Shown here: positions 39,356 to 51,010 of the stretch, piece after piece
Layout of the letters: each line of letters begins with the position of its first letter
Position numbering within the stretch: the stretch's first letter is position 1
Notes under the pieces: model-generated
Told to the model about the DNA's origin: nothing
What the model saw: the letters and a program-made list of their open reading frames with translations, nothing else
The model's database searches: none
Assembly (NCBI RefSeq): GCF_020882245.1
Contig: NC_083598.1
Location: forward strand, 17,291,178 to 17,355,177
Reading direction: 5' to 3'
Source of the DNA: Rhopalosiphum padi
Taxonomy: Eukaryota > Arthropoda > Insecta > Hemiptera > Aphididae
Length of the DNA stretch: 64,000 bases
Made by a program: the position numbers and the translations under genes

Positions 39356-40979
39356 TTAATATATATAATTGATTTTCAATTACTACTTTCAGAAAATGGT
39401 GGTATTAGTTAAGTATATAATATATTAATACATTATAGAAATGACTAAACTACCAAAGAGTTATTTGTGCGGCAGTGTTCAAATTAATAAAGCCCAATAC
39501 CTAGTAGCAATAGTAGTACTTTAGTAGTACACTATAATAGTACCCCATTTGAAATGTTACAGTTTATTGTGAATACCTAATGACAATTTAAAAGCAAACG
39601 TAACTTTATCATTTTGTATAATTTTAACAATACCTGTAATGTACCATGTGCGGGCATCAGGAGAACGAAGTTTTTTAAACTAAAAATAATTATAAGCTAG
39701 CCTATTTGAGCCATTTGAAGTGTTCTATATGAACGTGAACTTACTATAATTTTTTTTAAAAGATCATTATGAAGAATCTTGAGTTATTTAAATTTATTGA
39801 CTGATTTTTTACAACAATATTCTTGTATAATAAATTTAAATTAATATATTTTGAATATTGTACCAGGTTGTATGTTTTCAACGTATAATGTATTTATTTC
39901 ATTTTTTTATATATACGATAGTGCATAATGTTGGTTATAAATATGATTTGTTGTATTTATATCATTACATTTATTTTAATATTTATTTTTTTATATTTCG
40001 CTCCCCCTCCACCCACCAAAAAAATGAACTATTAAATAGGGGCAATGTAAATTAGATTTAATAAGGTGGCAAAAAACCTAAAGCCCAGGGTCAGGGGCCA
40101 GGGCAGTTGCAGTAGGGAATTAGATGCATTGGAAAAACGATGTAATTTTATGTCAGTGATTCGTAAAATTTAAACATATATACGTACACTGTGAATAAAC
40201 CAACAAACTGTTATTAATATTTATCAGTGCGGTACGAGTGGTACGACATTATATAGGCTACCCGGCATACGTATAGTTGTAATCGTGCAGAACGCGTCTA
40301 ATAAATTAACTGTAAATAATAATATCAATTACACGTACGAATAAATAGAGATGGTCAATCGAATATTATGTATATTTGCATTTTGCACGAGTGTATATAG
40401 AGTATAACCATGTATAGGTTGCTAAAACACGACGGTTTTATAAATTGGTCTACGTCATACTCGCGTGTGTCGGACAAAGAATGACAAAATAATAACAATT
40501 TACTACACTCAAACAACGAACATAATATAGATTAAATATTACTTTAAAAAATCCCATAGCAACGCATTGCGAATCTATTAGTCTATACAATTTTTTTTTT
40601 TTAAATTTTTTGCTTGCAACTAATAGCATCCCTATATAATATAAAAACGAATAATAATCGATTTTTGTTAAATCAAAACGAAATTCATGTGTGATATAAA
40701 AGGTTGAGAAATTAAGTAAAGAACACTGAGTTTCAAGGAATATATTGTACGAAATATTTGGTATTATAAAAAATAATTCGCTTAGTAGTTTCCAAGTCTA
40801 ACACCTATACAAACATACTATACGTACATTAATTAATATACCTAAAGATTAAATAATATTGGGAAGGTCGTCTTAAAATATATTTCTTTGTGACTTTATA
40901 AGAATGAATAATGATGCCTATAAAAATACAAAAAAGTTTAGTAGTTGGTATTTTTAATAATAAATAAATATAAAAAAGT
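39356..40979. other. AT-rich DNA, possible continuation of TE debris
   Basis: The strips CTCCCCCTCCACCCACC (near 40000-40017) and CCCAGGGTCAGGGGCCAGGG (near 40083-40103) resemble transposon-end sequence and may belong to the hAT-derived remnant upstream. No ends were established. Confidence 0.4.
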
Positions 40980-41170
40980 CGTAAAGTAGGTGATCGCTCT
41001 GCTTTATATACAGTGTTGCAGAGTACCTATACTATAGGTACCTATATAATTGTCATTGAGTAGGTCACTATTACTATTATAATGAAAATGTTAAATTTTA
41101 ATTCAATGATAATAAATCATTGTAAACGATGAAGATTGATTCTGAGCAAAACGTTCTAACTTTTATTAAC
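40980..41170 (+). repeat. Probable dispersed aphid repeat fragment
   Basis: The stretch runs from GTAGGTGATCGCTCTGC through ACAGTGTTGCAGAG to GATTGATTCTGAGCAAAACG. The GATTCTGAGC-plus-ATAAATCATTGT arrangement resembles sequences I remember as highly repeated in aphid genomes, but this is memory, not a search. No ends or target duplication could be defined. TATAGGTACCTATA-type short palindromes lie inside. Confidence 0.35.
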
Positions 41171-44100
41171 CAAGATTACTAAACAATTATTTTTATAATA
41201 ATATTACAAATATTAAACTTTAAAAAACGTATATACCAACAATAAATATCTACGTTTGGCCCACTAAAGTACAAACTAAATACAATTTGCTACCATAAAC
41301 TTCCCTTGAAGTTAATAATTGAAACAATTTTTTTACTAAAAAGTGTCACACATGTTAAATAAACACATGCATAATTTAAATACATTAACCGCTCCGCTCA
41401 AAATCTATGAGTGAACGAGTATAGAGTACCGACAACTGTTATAATTAAAAATAGGAACAAAGTTCACAATCAAAAAAAGTGGATATTTAATTTTACTGGG
41501 ATTTTATTAAACGTATATTAACTTGCAATATGTCGTATTCCATGTAAAAAATCGGAACGATGCCTCTGCAGCATACACATGATTAAGTACGACACGAACC
41601 ACATTAGTAATATATTTTTCAGATAATGAGACATTTGAAAATATATAATAATAATTATAGTAAAATCGTTGGAGACCTCACTGGTTAAAAATGAGAATCG
41701 TGTCCTCGTGGGCGTTAATTCAATTATAGGGCACTAATAAATGACATTTTTTTCCTTTGAAATTTAATTTTTTCCTTAGGCATCTATATTCTATATTATT
41801 TATTATTTCATCTTTAAAATGGCACGGGCATCGAAAGATCTGAAACCTTGCATCGATTAAATTAGCAAGTATATACCTACTGAAAAAAGTGTGATAGATG
41901 TCGTCCGTGATATAACAAGGAAGCGCGTAATTAAAATTACATTTTGTTTTTGCACTATACCGTAATAAATTTAGAAAAAGCAACTTGACACCTCTTTGAT
42001 AAACACCCGCGACATTTTGAAGCTTTCTTTTACTATACAGAAATCTTTTGAACGGAAATGTAGCTGGTATCCTCCAATTAGTGCATGTATAGTATATTTA
42101 CGGACACTGCAGCTAGCAAATGTAAGTGAGATTAGAGTAAGAATATTATAATTTATAATAATATGTTATAATAATTTATTATAATTACTGATGATTGCTA
42201 TTTAAATTCCAAACGATAAAAATGTAATTTCATAATATAAATAGTGCAAATTGCACATAATATAAGTGCAATACAGTACAATATAATATAATATTATGTA
42301 TATGTATTTTGACCATTTGGCGAAATTCAATAAAACGTTTAGGTAGGTACTTCCAATCCAAAACGACCGTGGACGCAGATAGAAACGCAAAATTCACACG
42401 TTCCAAAAATAAATATAAAATGAATGAAATAATTAAACCAATAAAAAATCGTTTCTCTGTTAGGCCGGCATTGAGTGAAAAAATAAATTATCATACCGTT
42501 ACATAATCAAACCACCGCGACCGGACGACGAGAAAATGAGATCTGCAAGTGCGTTTTATTGCAACTAAGTGGGAGTTCGAGTGCTTGTGCTATAATATTT
42601 TTATATTTTAGATGTATTTTTATACGTTTTAAGAGATACCGAAAACCAAACTTAATTATGCAGACTACATTTCATTGCTTTTTTCGGTCAGGTCGTTAAG
42701 TTGTACGTATATAATATACAAATACAAAGCCACACCTGCGTATACGAATACAAATATTTAAATATTTTTGTACATTGTTGTAATTATATTTTGTCGGACG
42801 ATTGTGGTACTCCGTGCTACATCGCACGCGACCGATTCACAGGAGACGATATTATATAAAATGCGATGCTATAAATTGATTGAAATTCATTTAATCATAT
42901 TACACAGTCGTACATAAAATATTATATGGTAACGATGGAATTAATTTTGACGGTCTCGCCTATTAAATATATTATTGTATAATTTATGGCGTCGTAAAAG
43001 CGTAGTATTGTTTTATTTATTTATTTTTTTGTTAACTGTACCACGAGCTAAACTACCTTATGCTCGTACATAATAATATTACAGGCGTATTATACCACTT
43101 CACACTTTGAAAGAGGCATCAGAGGGATTTTCTCCCACTTCCACCTCCACGGCCAAAACACACCGACGAACACCGGTGAACGCGGAGGGGGGAGATATTT
43201 TATACGCCCAGGACATTTTTTAACTACACAAATCACTACTTCTGGCTTGATACCACTGTAGGTGGAAATAATAATACGACGACATAATATTATTATCATC
43301 TCGGGGCATAACGACGGTTGTTCTAATACATATCATTTTAAAATCGAATTACCGATTAAAAGCGCATCGACCGTCGACTTTTACTTGTGACGGTTGATAA
43401 GTCTTTCAGGTTTCTGGTAGATAGTAAATAATTTTATAAATATTTTATTACTGAACGGTACGTATAACAATAATATATTATAAATACGCGTATACATGCA
43501 GCGTACATGTCTCGTAATTCATTTAATTATTATACCTTACGTGTGTACAATGTATATGCGCAAACGTGTTTATTAATTATTCAAATGTAAATAAAACGCG
43601 ATATATCAGTTGAAAATGAATACAAACGAAATAATACTTTCTTAGCTTATAAACTTAGGAAAACGAGTCTTAATCATCGCGAGGTTATACGTTAGAATAT
43701 CACTGCGATACAACAGCACAAACAACGATTTTCCGATTAACCAGAGAGGAGGAGGGGTTACCCACACACGTCTTGAATATTGGATCGTGTTAAAGGACTA
43801 AAATAAAAATAGTTAATAGGAAATTATTATTTTAGTTTATAAAGTTGAAAAATAATTCAATTTATCTTTAATTTTTATGGATGGGCTTTGGATGAAATAC
43901 ATTTATAAATACATTTGATTTAAGTGAAGTTTCATTGTTTTCGTTGGAGTGATGAGCTTCTAATGAATTAATTACTATATCTAACTTCCAAGTACGTATG
44001 TGGTATGGAATAAATATAGATATCTAAATATATACTATGTAGAAATAGAAATCCTTATAAATCTGGCAATCGAACAATATAAAATATATATAAGGAATAT

Positions 44101-47100
44101 GGGCAAACTGAGTTTTTACACAATTCAATATTACATTTGATTTTTAAATCGTGATAATTTCTAATGATATGCGACCCTCTGAAAGATAACCATAATTTAA
44201 TATTTCACAAGAGAAAATTAAACTATACCCAATAGTTAATAATTATTAATTACTGTAAAATCACGATGTTTTGTTTATCGTGTAGTGTGAAAACCCTATT
44301 AATAAAACACATCATAACAATTTTATTTCGTAATGTTGTATAAATGATTCGTTTTTGCTTTTTTGGTGTAGGCGGAAAATGTATACGTTTTGTGATTGTT
44401 TTCTATTAGCTGCAAAATAAAAAAAAAAAATATGAAGTTGCTATTACTGTTATGTACTTATATGTATGTTTTTTGTTTTGTCCGAATGTAAGCTGCCAAG
44501 CCGGGTAAACTATTTTTCTCATAATACAACACACAATTCAACAATTGTATAATGTTATCAGTGTTATCAGGTACTATTTTATAACAATATATAACGCAAA
44601 CGAAATCATATCGGAATAGCTTGATATTTCGATTAAAAACCGAACAGCGTGCCGAAAATACTTAATTTTAACTGAAAAGTCTAAAATGGATGATTATGAA
44701 TTAATTGAAAAACAGAAACGAATAAGTGTTTCGGCTTATTTTTTGCAGAACAAAAACCGTTGTAGCAGACTTCAGAAAAATACACTTCCTATACAACCAC
44801 AACACACGAGCTTCGCCTATCGTTGAATCGTTTTATGTAGAAATTTCATCGTCAGTCAATTATAAAGCTATTATTATTCACATGGTCGTAGCGAGCCCTA
44901 ACGTGCGTTGACGGTGTGGCCGAGAAGGGAATTAATCCTGGTAAACCACAATCTCGCCAGTTCGTTCGATACGGTGATTTGACAAAACAACCAATTTAAT
45001 AATATTTATGTATATCACGTCACAACGAGAGTAATGGTACAAATTATATAGTTTCGATACAATATGTGTATCATACAATAAGTCTTCTATATTATAGTAA
45101 GTACGTCATGATGCTGCTGTCGAATTTTTAATGGTCGGGAAATATAATGTACAAATGAACTCACGCGGGAGCCAGCCAGTATAACTCATTTCGATGTATT
45201 AGACTATAAGTGATCAGCAGTATTTTTATAGTTCAAAATAGTTTTTTTTTTTGGTAGGGACGGTGTTGTAAAAATACAATTCTAAACATTCAAACAATTT
45301 ATTTAATTGTAGGTATTTTCAATTTGAACATTTTGCTTTTTTTATAACTATTGTGATTGTTTTAAAAATTTATAAAATTGACCAATCTATATAGGTATTA
45401 AATTAACAAATGAATATAATTTTTTTAACTAATAACTTAACCGTATTTAGATAATTTCCGAAATTATTCGCTCACTTCCTGATATACTGCAAATCATACA
45501 TCTAATTCAATAGAGTGCAACATTTTGCTACCGTTAATCACCTGCCAAATCTGAATAGAATGTAGAATGCATCTGGACATATTTTCTAAAACTGTGCATC
45601 TGGAAACTATGGACGCAGTAGTGCAATCGTTTAATGTACACACACCAAATTGTTTTTACAGTAAAAAAGTTTAGTTAAGTATAATTATAAAATATGGGGT
45701 TAGAAATATTAAATAAGCAAACCCGAATGCACAAAAACTTTAAAAACCTTATAAAGTCAGATATAATTTAAACTTCCACGCTCAATATACACCGACAAAT
45801 AAAGTAATAACAAATAAGTATTAAATTATTGCTCGGAGGTAATTCAATTCACGGACAAAAAATGCTGTTATTTTCCCCGCTTTGTAGTTAATAATAAAAA
45901 TAGAAACATCAAACGTTCCGAACCAGAATGACCGAGTGCAAACTTAATCGAAATGCAGAATTCAGAAATGTCGGTTCATATAGAAATATTAATAATAATA
46001 ATACTAAGTAATAACTAATAATATAGTATATCAGATTAAAATTTAAATCGTTGTTTTTTCTCGTGTTATTTATTAGTTTATTACCACAAAGATAATGTAA
46101 AATATTTTTAAAGAGTCGGTGTTTCGTCAAATACAATTTTGCATCATTGTATATCTTACCATTAAAATGTAGTGATGTACCCACAACAGAAATATCAACT
46201 TTATATCAGATTTTCAAAGCATGTGGTTTTATACTCAATGAACAATTACGAGACGCCTAGAGAACCAATAGAATCGACTATCGGCCTCGGCCATTACCAT
46301 AAGATTTTCAACAATAGTTGCACGTTCATAAAATCCAATGCATTGACGACGTGTAAATAAGATATTATAATTTTTTATCTTTTTAAAAAGCTCTTTGATG
46401 CTCTAATGGAATATTATATATTTATACACCAATATAGGAAAGTGACCTACCTGAAGCCCATTTTTTGTAATTCAAATCGTTTTTTAAAGGGCTTTTCAAT
46501 AATTAAAAGAAAAATTTAGACTTTTCGGATAATAAATTACGACGAGCTTAACAATTACATTTACTTACATTTTCATAAAAATAGATTTATAGTGATTTTT
46601 GTTGTGTTTGATCAGGTAATAAAATTATTTGATTTTTAAAATAAATTAATTTATAAAAACATTATACATACCTATAGTATTTTTAAAGGCATTTCTCAAA
46701 CATTTTCAGGTAATTATTTTCGGAGTCTTGTATAAGTTATAAGCCCCCGACGGGCAGACCTTATTATGTCTATACAGTATACTCTATAATCTATAGTAAT
46801 TCAAAAAAGCGAGCATCATACTGATCATATATTGATTATATTTTATATAAATAAATTAAATAAACCGTACTAGTTCTGCGAACTACGCGATATCGATGTT
46901 ATCGATCTTTTGAGGCTCAGAAAATCCCGAACTATTAATGAAAAATTACGTTCACACAAAAATATTAATAATATTACGTAAGCACGAATCGGTTTAGATT
47001 ATTCGTAATAAAGGCACGTGATCAGTGCACGTCATATTATGGCAAAATGTAATATTTTACTCAAACAAAGTACACGTCATATAATACAGTTAACTTTCAC

Positions 47101-47780
47101 TATAGGTACCTATAATCTGAAGAACGCCGAGAGATGTTAAGTTTCTTTCATCATATTTATTGTTTGGTTTGGATCGTGGAAGGACAATTTATTGACATAA
47201 TAATGTCGGCGTATTTTTAATGTAAAAACTAAAAAGGTAAATTCACGATCCATCGCTGAATATACAATATAGTATAATATACTGTATAATGTAAGAATAG
47301 ATTTGTGAATAAAATCGTAAAAAGCAACATCAATCGGTGACCGACTATTATTTCAAAATAATACCTATATTATCGCACCGTATTTGTTGTAGCGTATTAC
47401 TTTTTATTGTCTTTTTATATAAAATAAACAAAAACCACATTTGAACGGCTGATGTAATTTTTACTACTTGAGCAGCTGTAATAATATTATCAGTCGAGCA
47501 AAATATAAATAAATAACAATATTTTTAAGACAAAACATTTAAAAAATGCATATGATTATAAAATACAATACATTATATTTATTTAATACAATAAATTATG
47601 TACAGGGTAGGTATTAAATTAAAATAATATTAATAAGATTTGTCTCGATTTTTATAATCCGATGATAAATCAAAAGTACAAATACATCAATCAGTCATAA
47701 AATAGATATATACAAACATTTTACAATACACCATAATATACCGGGATAAAAAAAAACACTCGATTTTTACCTTTACTTAA
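41171..47780. other. AT-rich intergenic DNA, nothing recognised
   Basis: Open frames at 41720-41983, 42202-42506, 43090-43299, 44726-44911 and 45909-46360 have no recognisable domains. No bounded repeat was found in 6.6 kb. Confidence 0.6.
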
Positions 47781-48734
47781 GTACTAAGTATACGCTGCGA
47801 TTGATGAGTGATGACAATAAAAAAACATGGTTCTCTCGTCGTTCAGCGCCGGTCCGATTTCATACAAAACAAAATTCGTCCAAAGGTAGTAGTGAGAGTG
47901 GAGTCGTAGGGGGTCTCTAGTCGATAACGCGCAGATTCAGCGCCGCGAGATTACGGTCCCTATCGATTCGAAAACGTTCGCTTTGAAGTCGGCGCAGCGG
48001 CCAATTTGCGTAATAATGGATATTTTTAGCGTCGCCTCAAGTCACGCCTCTGTTCGGGTTCGGATGTATGGTAAAAAAACATTTCATGGTAAAATATTCT
48101 TCGAATGCTCGGCTCTATAGTTTTATAGAAATGTGTACGATACACTTCGAAGAGAGCGATCGTTCGAGTGATCTTTATATTTATCAATTTCGAGGAAATC
48201 AAAACGGAAAGCGAAAAAGTAGGTTTTACACGAACGACGAACAAAACGATAGTAAATAGAAGTATTACCCACCATAATTAATATCATAAAATAATAGTAG
48301 GTATACGTACCCGCAATGTATATAATACGTTCCCAACGTTGAATTAAAAAACCGTTTGGCGTTTGTTCTCGATAGTATACGGTTTAAAATTATTGATAAT
48401 ATTTTCTGAACACCTGGCAGACAGGCGGGGCCATGTATATGTTATTCATAGGTGCGCAATACGTATTATAATAACGTGCTCGGGACTTTCGACGTGCGCA
48501 CAGAAAAAGGCTGAACACCAGACGCGTATAGAAAGAGGTTTATTATTTATATTCCAAATAACATTATACACGCTAGCCCTCCGTCGTTTCGCAATGAAAA
48601 AGATGCGTATATTTTGGTCGAAAAAATGACACGCTGAGATAGAGGAAAGTCAATGATCCATCGTTGTTAATCACCGTTGTTAAACGAACCGCGATGGGAT
48701 AACACCACAATTTGTATAGGTACATTCGGACGAT
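47781..48734. other. Region downstream of the MADF gene
   Basis: Mildly CpG-rich at 47830-48060. Short plus-strand frames at 48068-48259 and 48363-48629 show no family resemblance. No second gene is supported. Confidence 0.5.
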
Positions 48735-48740
48735 TTTATT
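48735..48740 (-). terminator. Poly(A) signal AATAAA of the MADF gene
   Basis: Plus-strand TTTATT gives AATAAA on the minus strand, beginning 34 nt after the TGA. It implies a very short 3' UTR. Given the AT-rich background, further AATAAA sites downstream could also be used. Confidence 0.5.
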
Positions 48741-48773
48741 TCTAAGCCGCGTATACTTATTAGTATGATATAG

Positions 48774-49100
48774 TCAACGCTGTTGGTCTAGTTGGTCCAA
48801 TTCCATAAACTTGTACTTGACGAGGACGTCGTGTACTTCCTTTTGCGCCCGCACCGACAGCCGCGGCGGCAGTGCTTCCAGGGAGGTGGCAATGTATCTG
48901 GAGAAAAGCTCGACGGACGACTGCTGTCGTTCGTACATCAGCCTCTTGACGGGCGGCGTTTCATCCGCCATCGATGACGATGACGATGGTCTCTTGACCG
49001 GGTCCGCTGAGTCACAAGCGTACGATGAGCTGTAGTCGTACGGAGTGCAGTAATTATTGGAACCCGCGGGGCAGCTGCTGTCGTTAGCATAATCTATGGA
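48774..49100 (-). other. Coding exon 2 of the MADF gene (BESS-like tail)
   Basis: The exon starts immediately after the CAG acceptor with TCC ATA GAT (Ser-Ile-Asp) and stops at TGA, 48776-48774. It encodes the acidic/serine linker, two VKR basic motifs, and the amphipathic BESS-like segment with the LPPR turn. The last residues are LDQLDQQR. Confidence 0.86.
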
Positions 49101-50331
49101 CTGGAAAAAAAACAAGACGAGCACGTGAAAACGAGTAATTTTGGCAACACAAACAACTAAATAGTGATAGATTAACATGATAGACTTGTCTGCACTATCG
49201 TATATATAATATATATATACATAATTTTTTTTACTTTATTTTTTTTTGCAACGAACGTTATAATAATATTTTTGGTATACCATTTTAGTTTTTCATTCGA
49301 GTGGTTTAATGTTTAAGTACGAGTGTGTATTATGGCATTTATTATTATTATAGCGTTTTGCGTTGTCGCGGATTGAATCAATCAAACACATCGATACACA
49401 CCGTTATTTTAATTTTAACCACTCCGGTTATTATGATTTAATATTTAGTAGAAAAATGTACGGCCGATAACGTGAGGGAGCCGCCCGGGTACGTTACTCT
49501 ATAGACAGGAAACTACTTAATTTTACCTGTGAGCCGTCCCATTCCTATCGCGCGAACAATGGCAGTAAGAATATGCGAGTACACAAAACGTACCCGCCGA
49601 TCGTCGCTTTATATCGAACAAAAAAAAAAATCCGGCACAGACCAGTGGTTGTAAACATTTTGAGTACGTCTGACGGGGTCTCCGACGGGCAGTAGTACCG
49701 AGGTTTGCGGTGAGAATACCAATAACAGTGAATTCGAATCAACAAAACTATAAATACGCGCTTTTCGATTTTGACAAAAATACAAGCGATATTTGTCGTC
49801 CGCTACCTACTCGGCAGGATATCATAAATCATTTGCCGATCGGGAAGAGAACACGAGCGTGTCCCGGCCAGCGCTACCGTTCGGTCTGAAACCTAAAAAA
49901 AATATTAAAAAATACAGTCGGCGCGTGCGACTCACCAGCATGTCGGCGGTGGACGGTGACGAGTAGAGGCGTTTGACGGCCGCGCCGCCGATCATCGAGT
50001 CCAGTATGGAGAACCAGAGCAGCTTGGGCACGTACGGCGCAGAGGCCACCTCTTCCTCGGACTGGACCAGATGTCGCTGCGCCGAGTCTTTGATCTTCTT
50101 CAGTTCCTGCAAGTACGTGGACCGGATGTTCTTGATTTTGCTGGCCACCTCGGGCACGCCCAGCCCCTCGACGGACATGGCCTCAGCGATCCGTCGGTAC
50201 GCCCGCAACCGCTCCGTCCGTTTGTTGTACGCCTCGTGCTCCTTGTCCCAAAGCACTCGCTGGTCGCGGTACAGCTCGACGAACTGTAACGTCATCTTTT
50301 CGTTAAGCCGCACGTTGATGACGGACGACAT
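48774..50331 (-). CDS. MADF/BESS-type putative transcriptional regulator, two coding exons (240 aa)
   Basis: Coding exons are 50331-49936 (132 codons) and 49100-48774 (108 codons plus TGA), joined in phase 0. Residues about 16-113 form a MADF (Myb/SANT-like, Adf-1 type) domain: the FVELYRDQRVLWDKEHEAY start with its conserved LWD, the basic RLRAYRRIA helix, the KIKNIRSTYLQELKKIK helix, and a closing VPKLLWFSILD. A Ser/Tyr/Asp-rich linker (about 124-170) and basic VKRP/VKRL patches follow. The C-terminus (about 195-230, VELFSRYIATSLEALPPR then AQKEVHDVL) resembles the BESS-type tail that pairs with MADF in insect proteins and mediates protein-protein contacts. Known family members bind DNA in the nucleus and regulate transcription; the target here is unknown. 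The ATG at 50331 is the first AUG after the predicted start site and has a purine at -3. About 240 aa is usual for the family. MADF genes are often expanded in insects, so orthology cannot be assigned from sequence alone. Confidence 0.88.
49101..49935 (-). other. Intron of the MADF gene (835 bp, GT-AG)
   Basis: On the minus strand it begins GTGAGT and ends with a T-rich tract followed by CCAG. Composition falls back to AT-rich between the exons. A 66-codon open frame at 49545-49745 inside it has no MADF/BESS character and is not needed to keep the reading frame, so I do not call an extra exon. Confidence 0.85.
49936..50331 (-). other. Coding exon 1 of the MADF gene
   Basis: This exon encodes residues 1-132, including the whole MADF domain. 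It ends ...ATG CTG followed by the donor GTGAGT (plus-strand ACTCAC at 49930-49935). Read-through of the donor would add about 38 codons before a stop near 49822, so intron retention would give a truncated product lacking the BESS-like tail. The exon is much more GC-rich than the DNA around it, which supports coding constraint. Confidence 0.88.
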
Positions 50332-50442
50332 GTCTGTGCGGCGGCGAGAACGATAAACAAAACCTTCGTCGGGGTGACGAGGGCAAGACGGACCGCCCGA
50401 AAAATCGAAAACGAAAAAAAAAGAACGCAACGCCAAACACAC

Positions 50443-50477
50443 TGAACTGGCACCCACGCGCTCTGCGGCCGCACTGA
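50443..50477 (-). promoter_or_regulatory. Inr + DPE-like core promoter of the MADF gene
   Basis: On the minus strand there is an arthropod initiator TCAGT at 50477-50473, with A+1 at 50475. The pentamer AGTTC lies exactly at +28 to +32 (50448-50444) and fits the DPE consensus RGWYV. No TATA box is evident about 30 bp upstream. The resulting 144-nt 5' UTR contains no upstream ATG before the MADF start codon. A second TCAGT (A at 50443) lacks a DPE match at the proper distance. The motif match is seen directly; promoter activity is inferred. Confidence 0.5.
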
Positions 50478-51010
50478 CGCCAGTGCCGACGGGGGCGGGC
50501 GAGTGCTCGTCGAGCGCCCGTTTTGTGTGTGTGTGCCGCCTCTCCTACTCGTCTCGGTCGCTGGTTCCGCGGCAGAGCACAGTGTGTGTGTGTGGCGCGC
50601 GGTCGCTGCTGCTGTTGCTGCCGCCGCCGCCGCCCGTCAAGAGGAAAAAAATAATAATGAATACACGACCGTCGATTATTTACACGCGCGCGCGAGCGGT
50701 TAACATAATAATATATCATAACGTCGTAAACATCTCGAATGATATAGGGCCGGCCGGTTCTTCTTTTTGGGTCGGGTCGGAAACGGTCGGTGTCGGTTTT
50801 CAAATTTTTTTGCTCTCGATCGATACCCCACACACTGACGACGACGACGACGACGACGAAGTTACTACACTTTTATCACGTCGTTTTGGAATCGAAAAAA
50901 AGAGAGTGAATTTTCGCGGCCGACGATGACCGTCGCAGTATTATAACAGTGTTGTAGTAGAGAATAAAACGTCATTACGTTACTGCGGAACGAGGGGGAA
51001 AACTGGTTTC
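50478..51010. promoter_or_regulatory. CpG-rich upstream region of the MADF gene
   Basis: GC-rich DNA extends about 500 bp upstream of the predicted start site, with GT, GCC and GAC runs. Open frames on both strands (50483-50929 plus, 50303-50833 minus) are low-complexity. This is most likely the proximal promoter; a divergent transcript on the plus strand is possible but unsupported. Confidence 0.45.
50837..50859. repeat. (GAC)n microsatellite
   Basis: Seven GAC/ACG units about 360 bp upstream of the predicted MADF transcription start, at the outer edge of its CpG-rich promoter patch. Confidence 0.92.

Noticed and set aside
50332..50457. N-terminal extension of the MADF protein upstream of 50331
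   Set aside because: The frame stays open back to 50457 but only from a GTG. The residues are low-complexity and overlap the predicted 5' UTR; ATG at 50331 is the first AUG.
50303..50929. Overlapping open frames on both strands upstream of the MADF start
   Set aside because: They lie in the CpG-rich promoter, are Arg/Val/Leu low-complexity, and contradict the well-supported gene on the minus strand.
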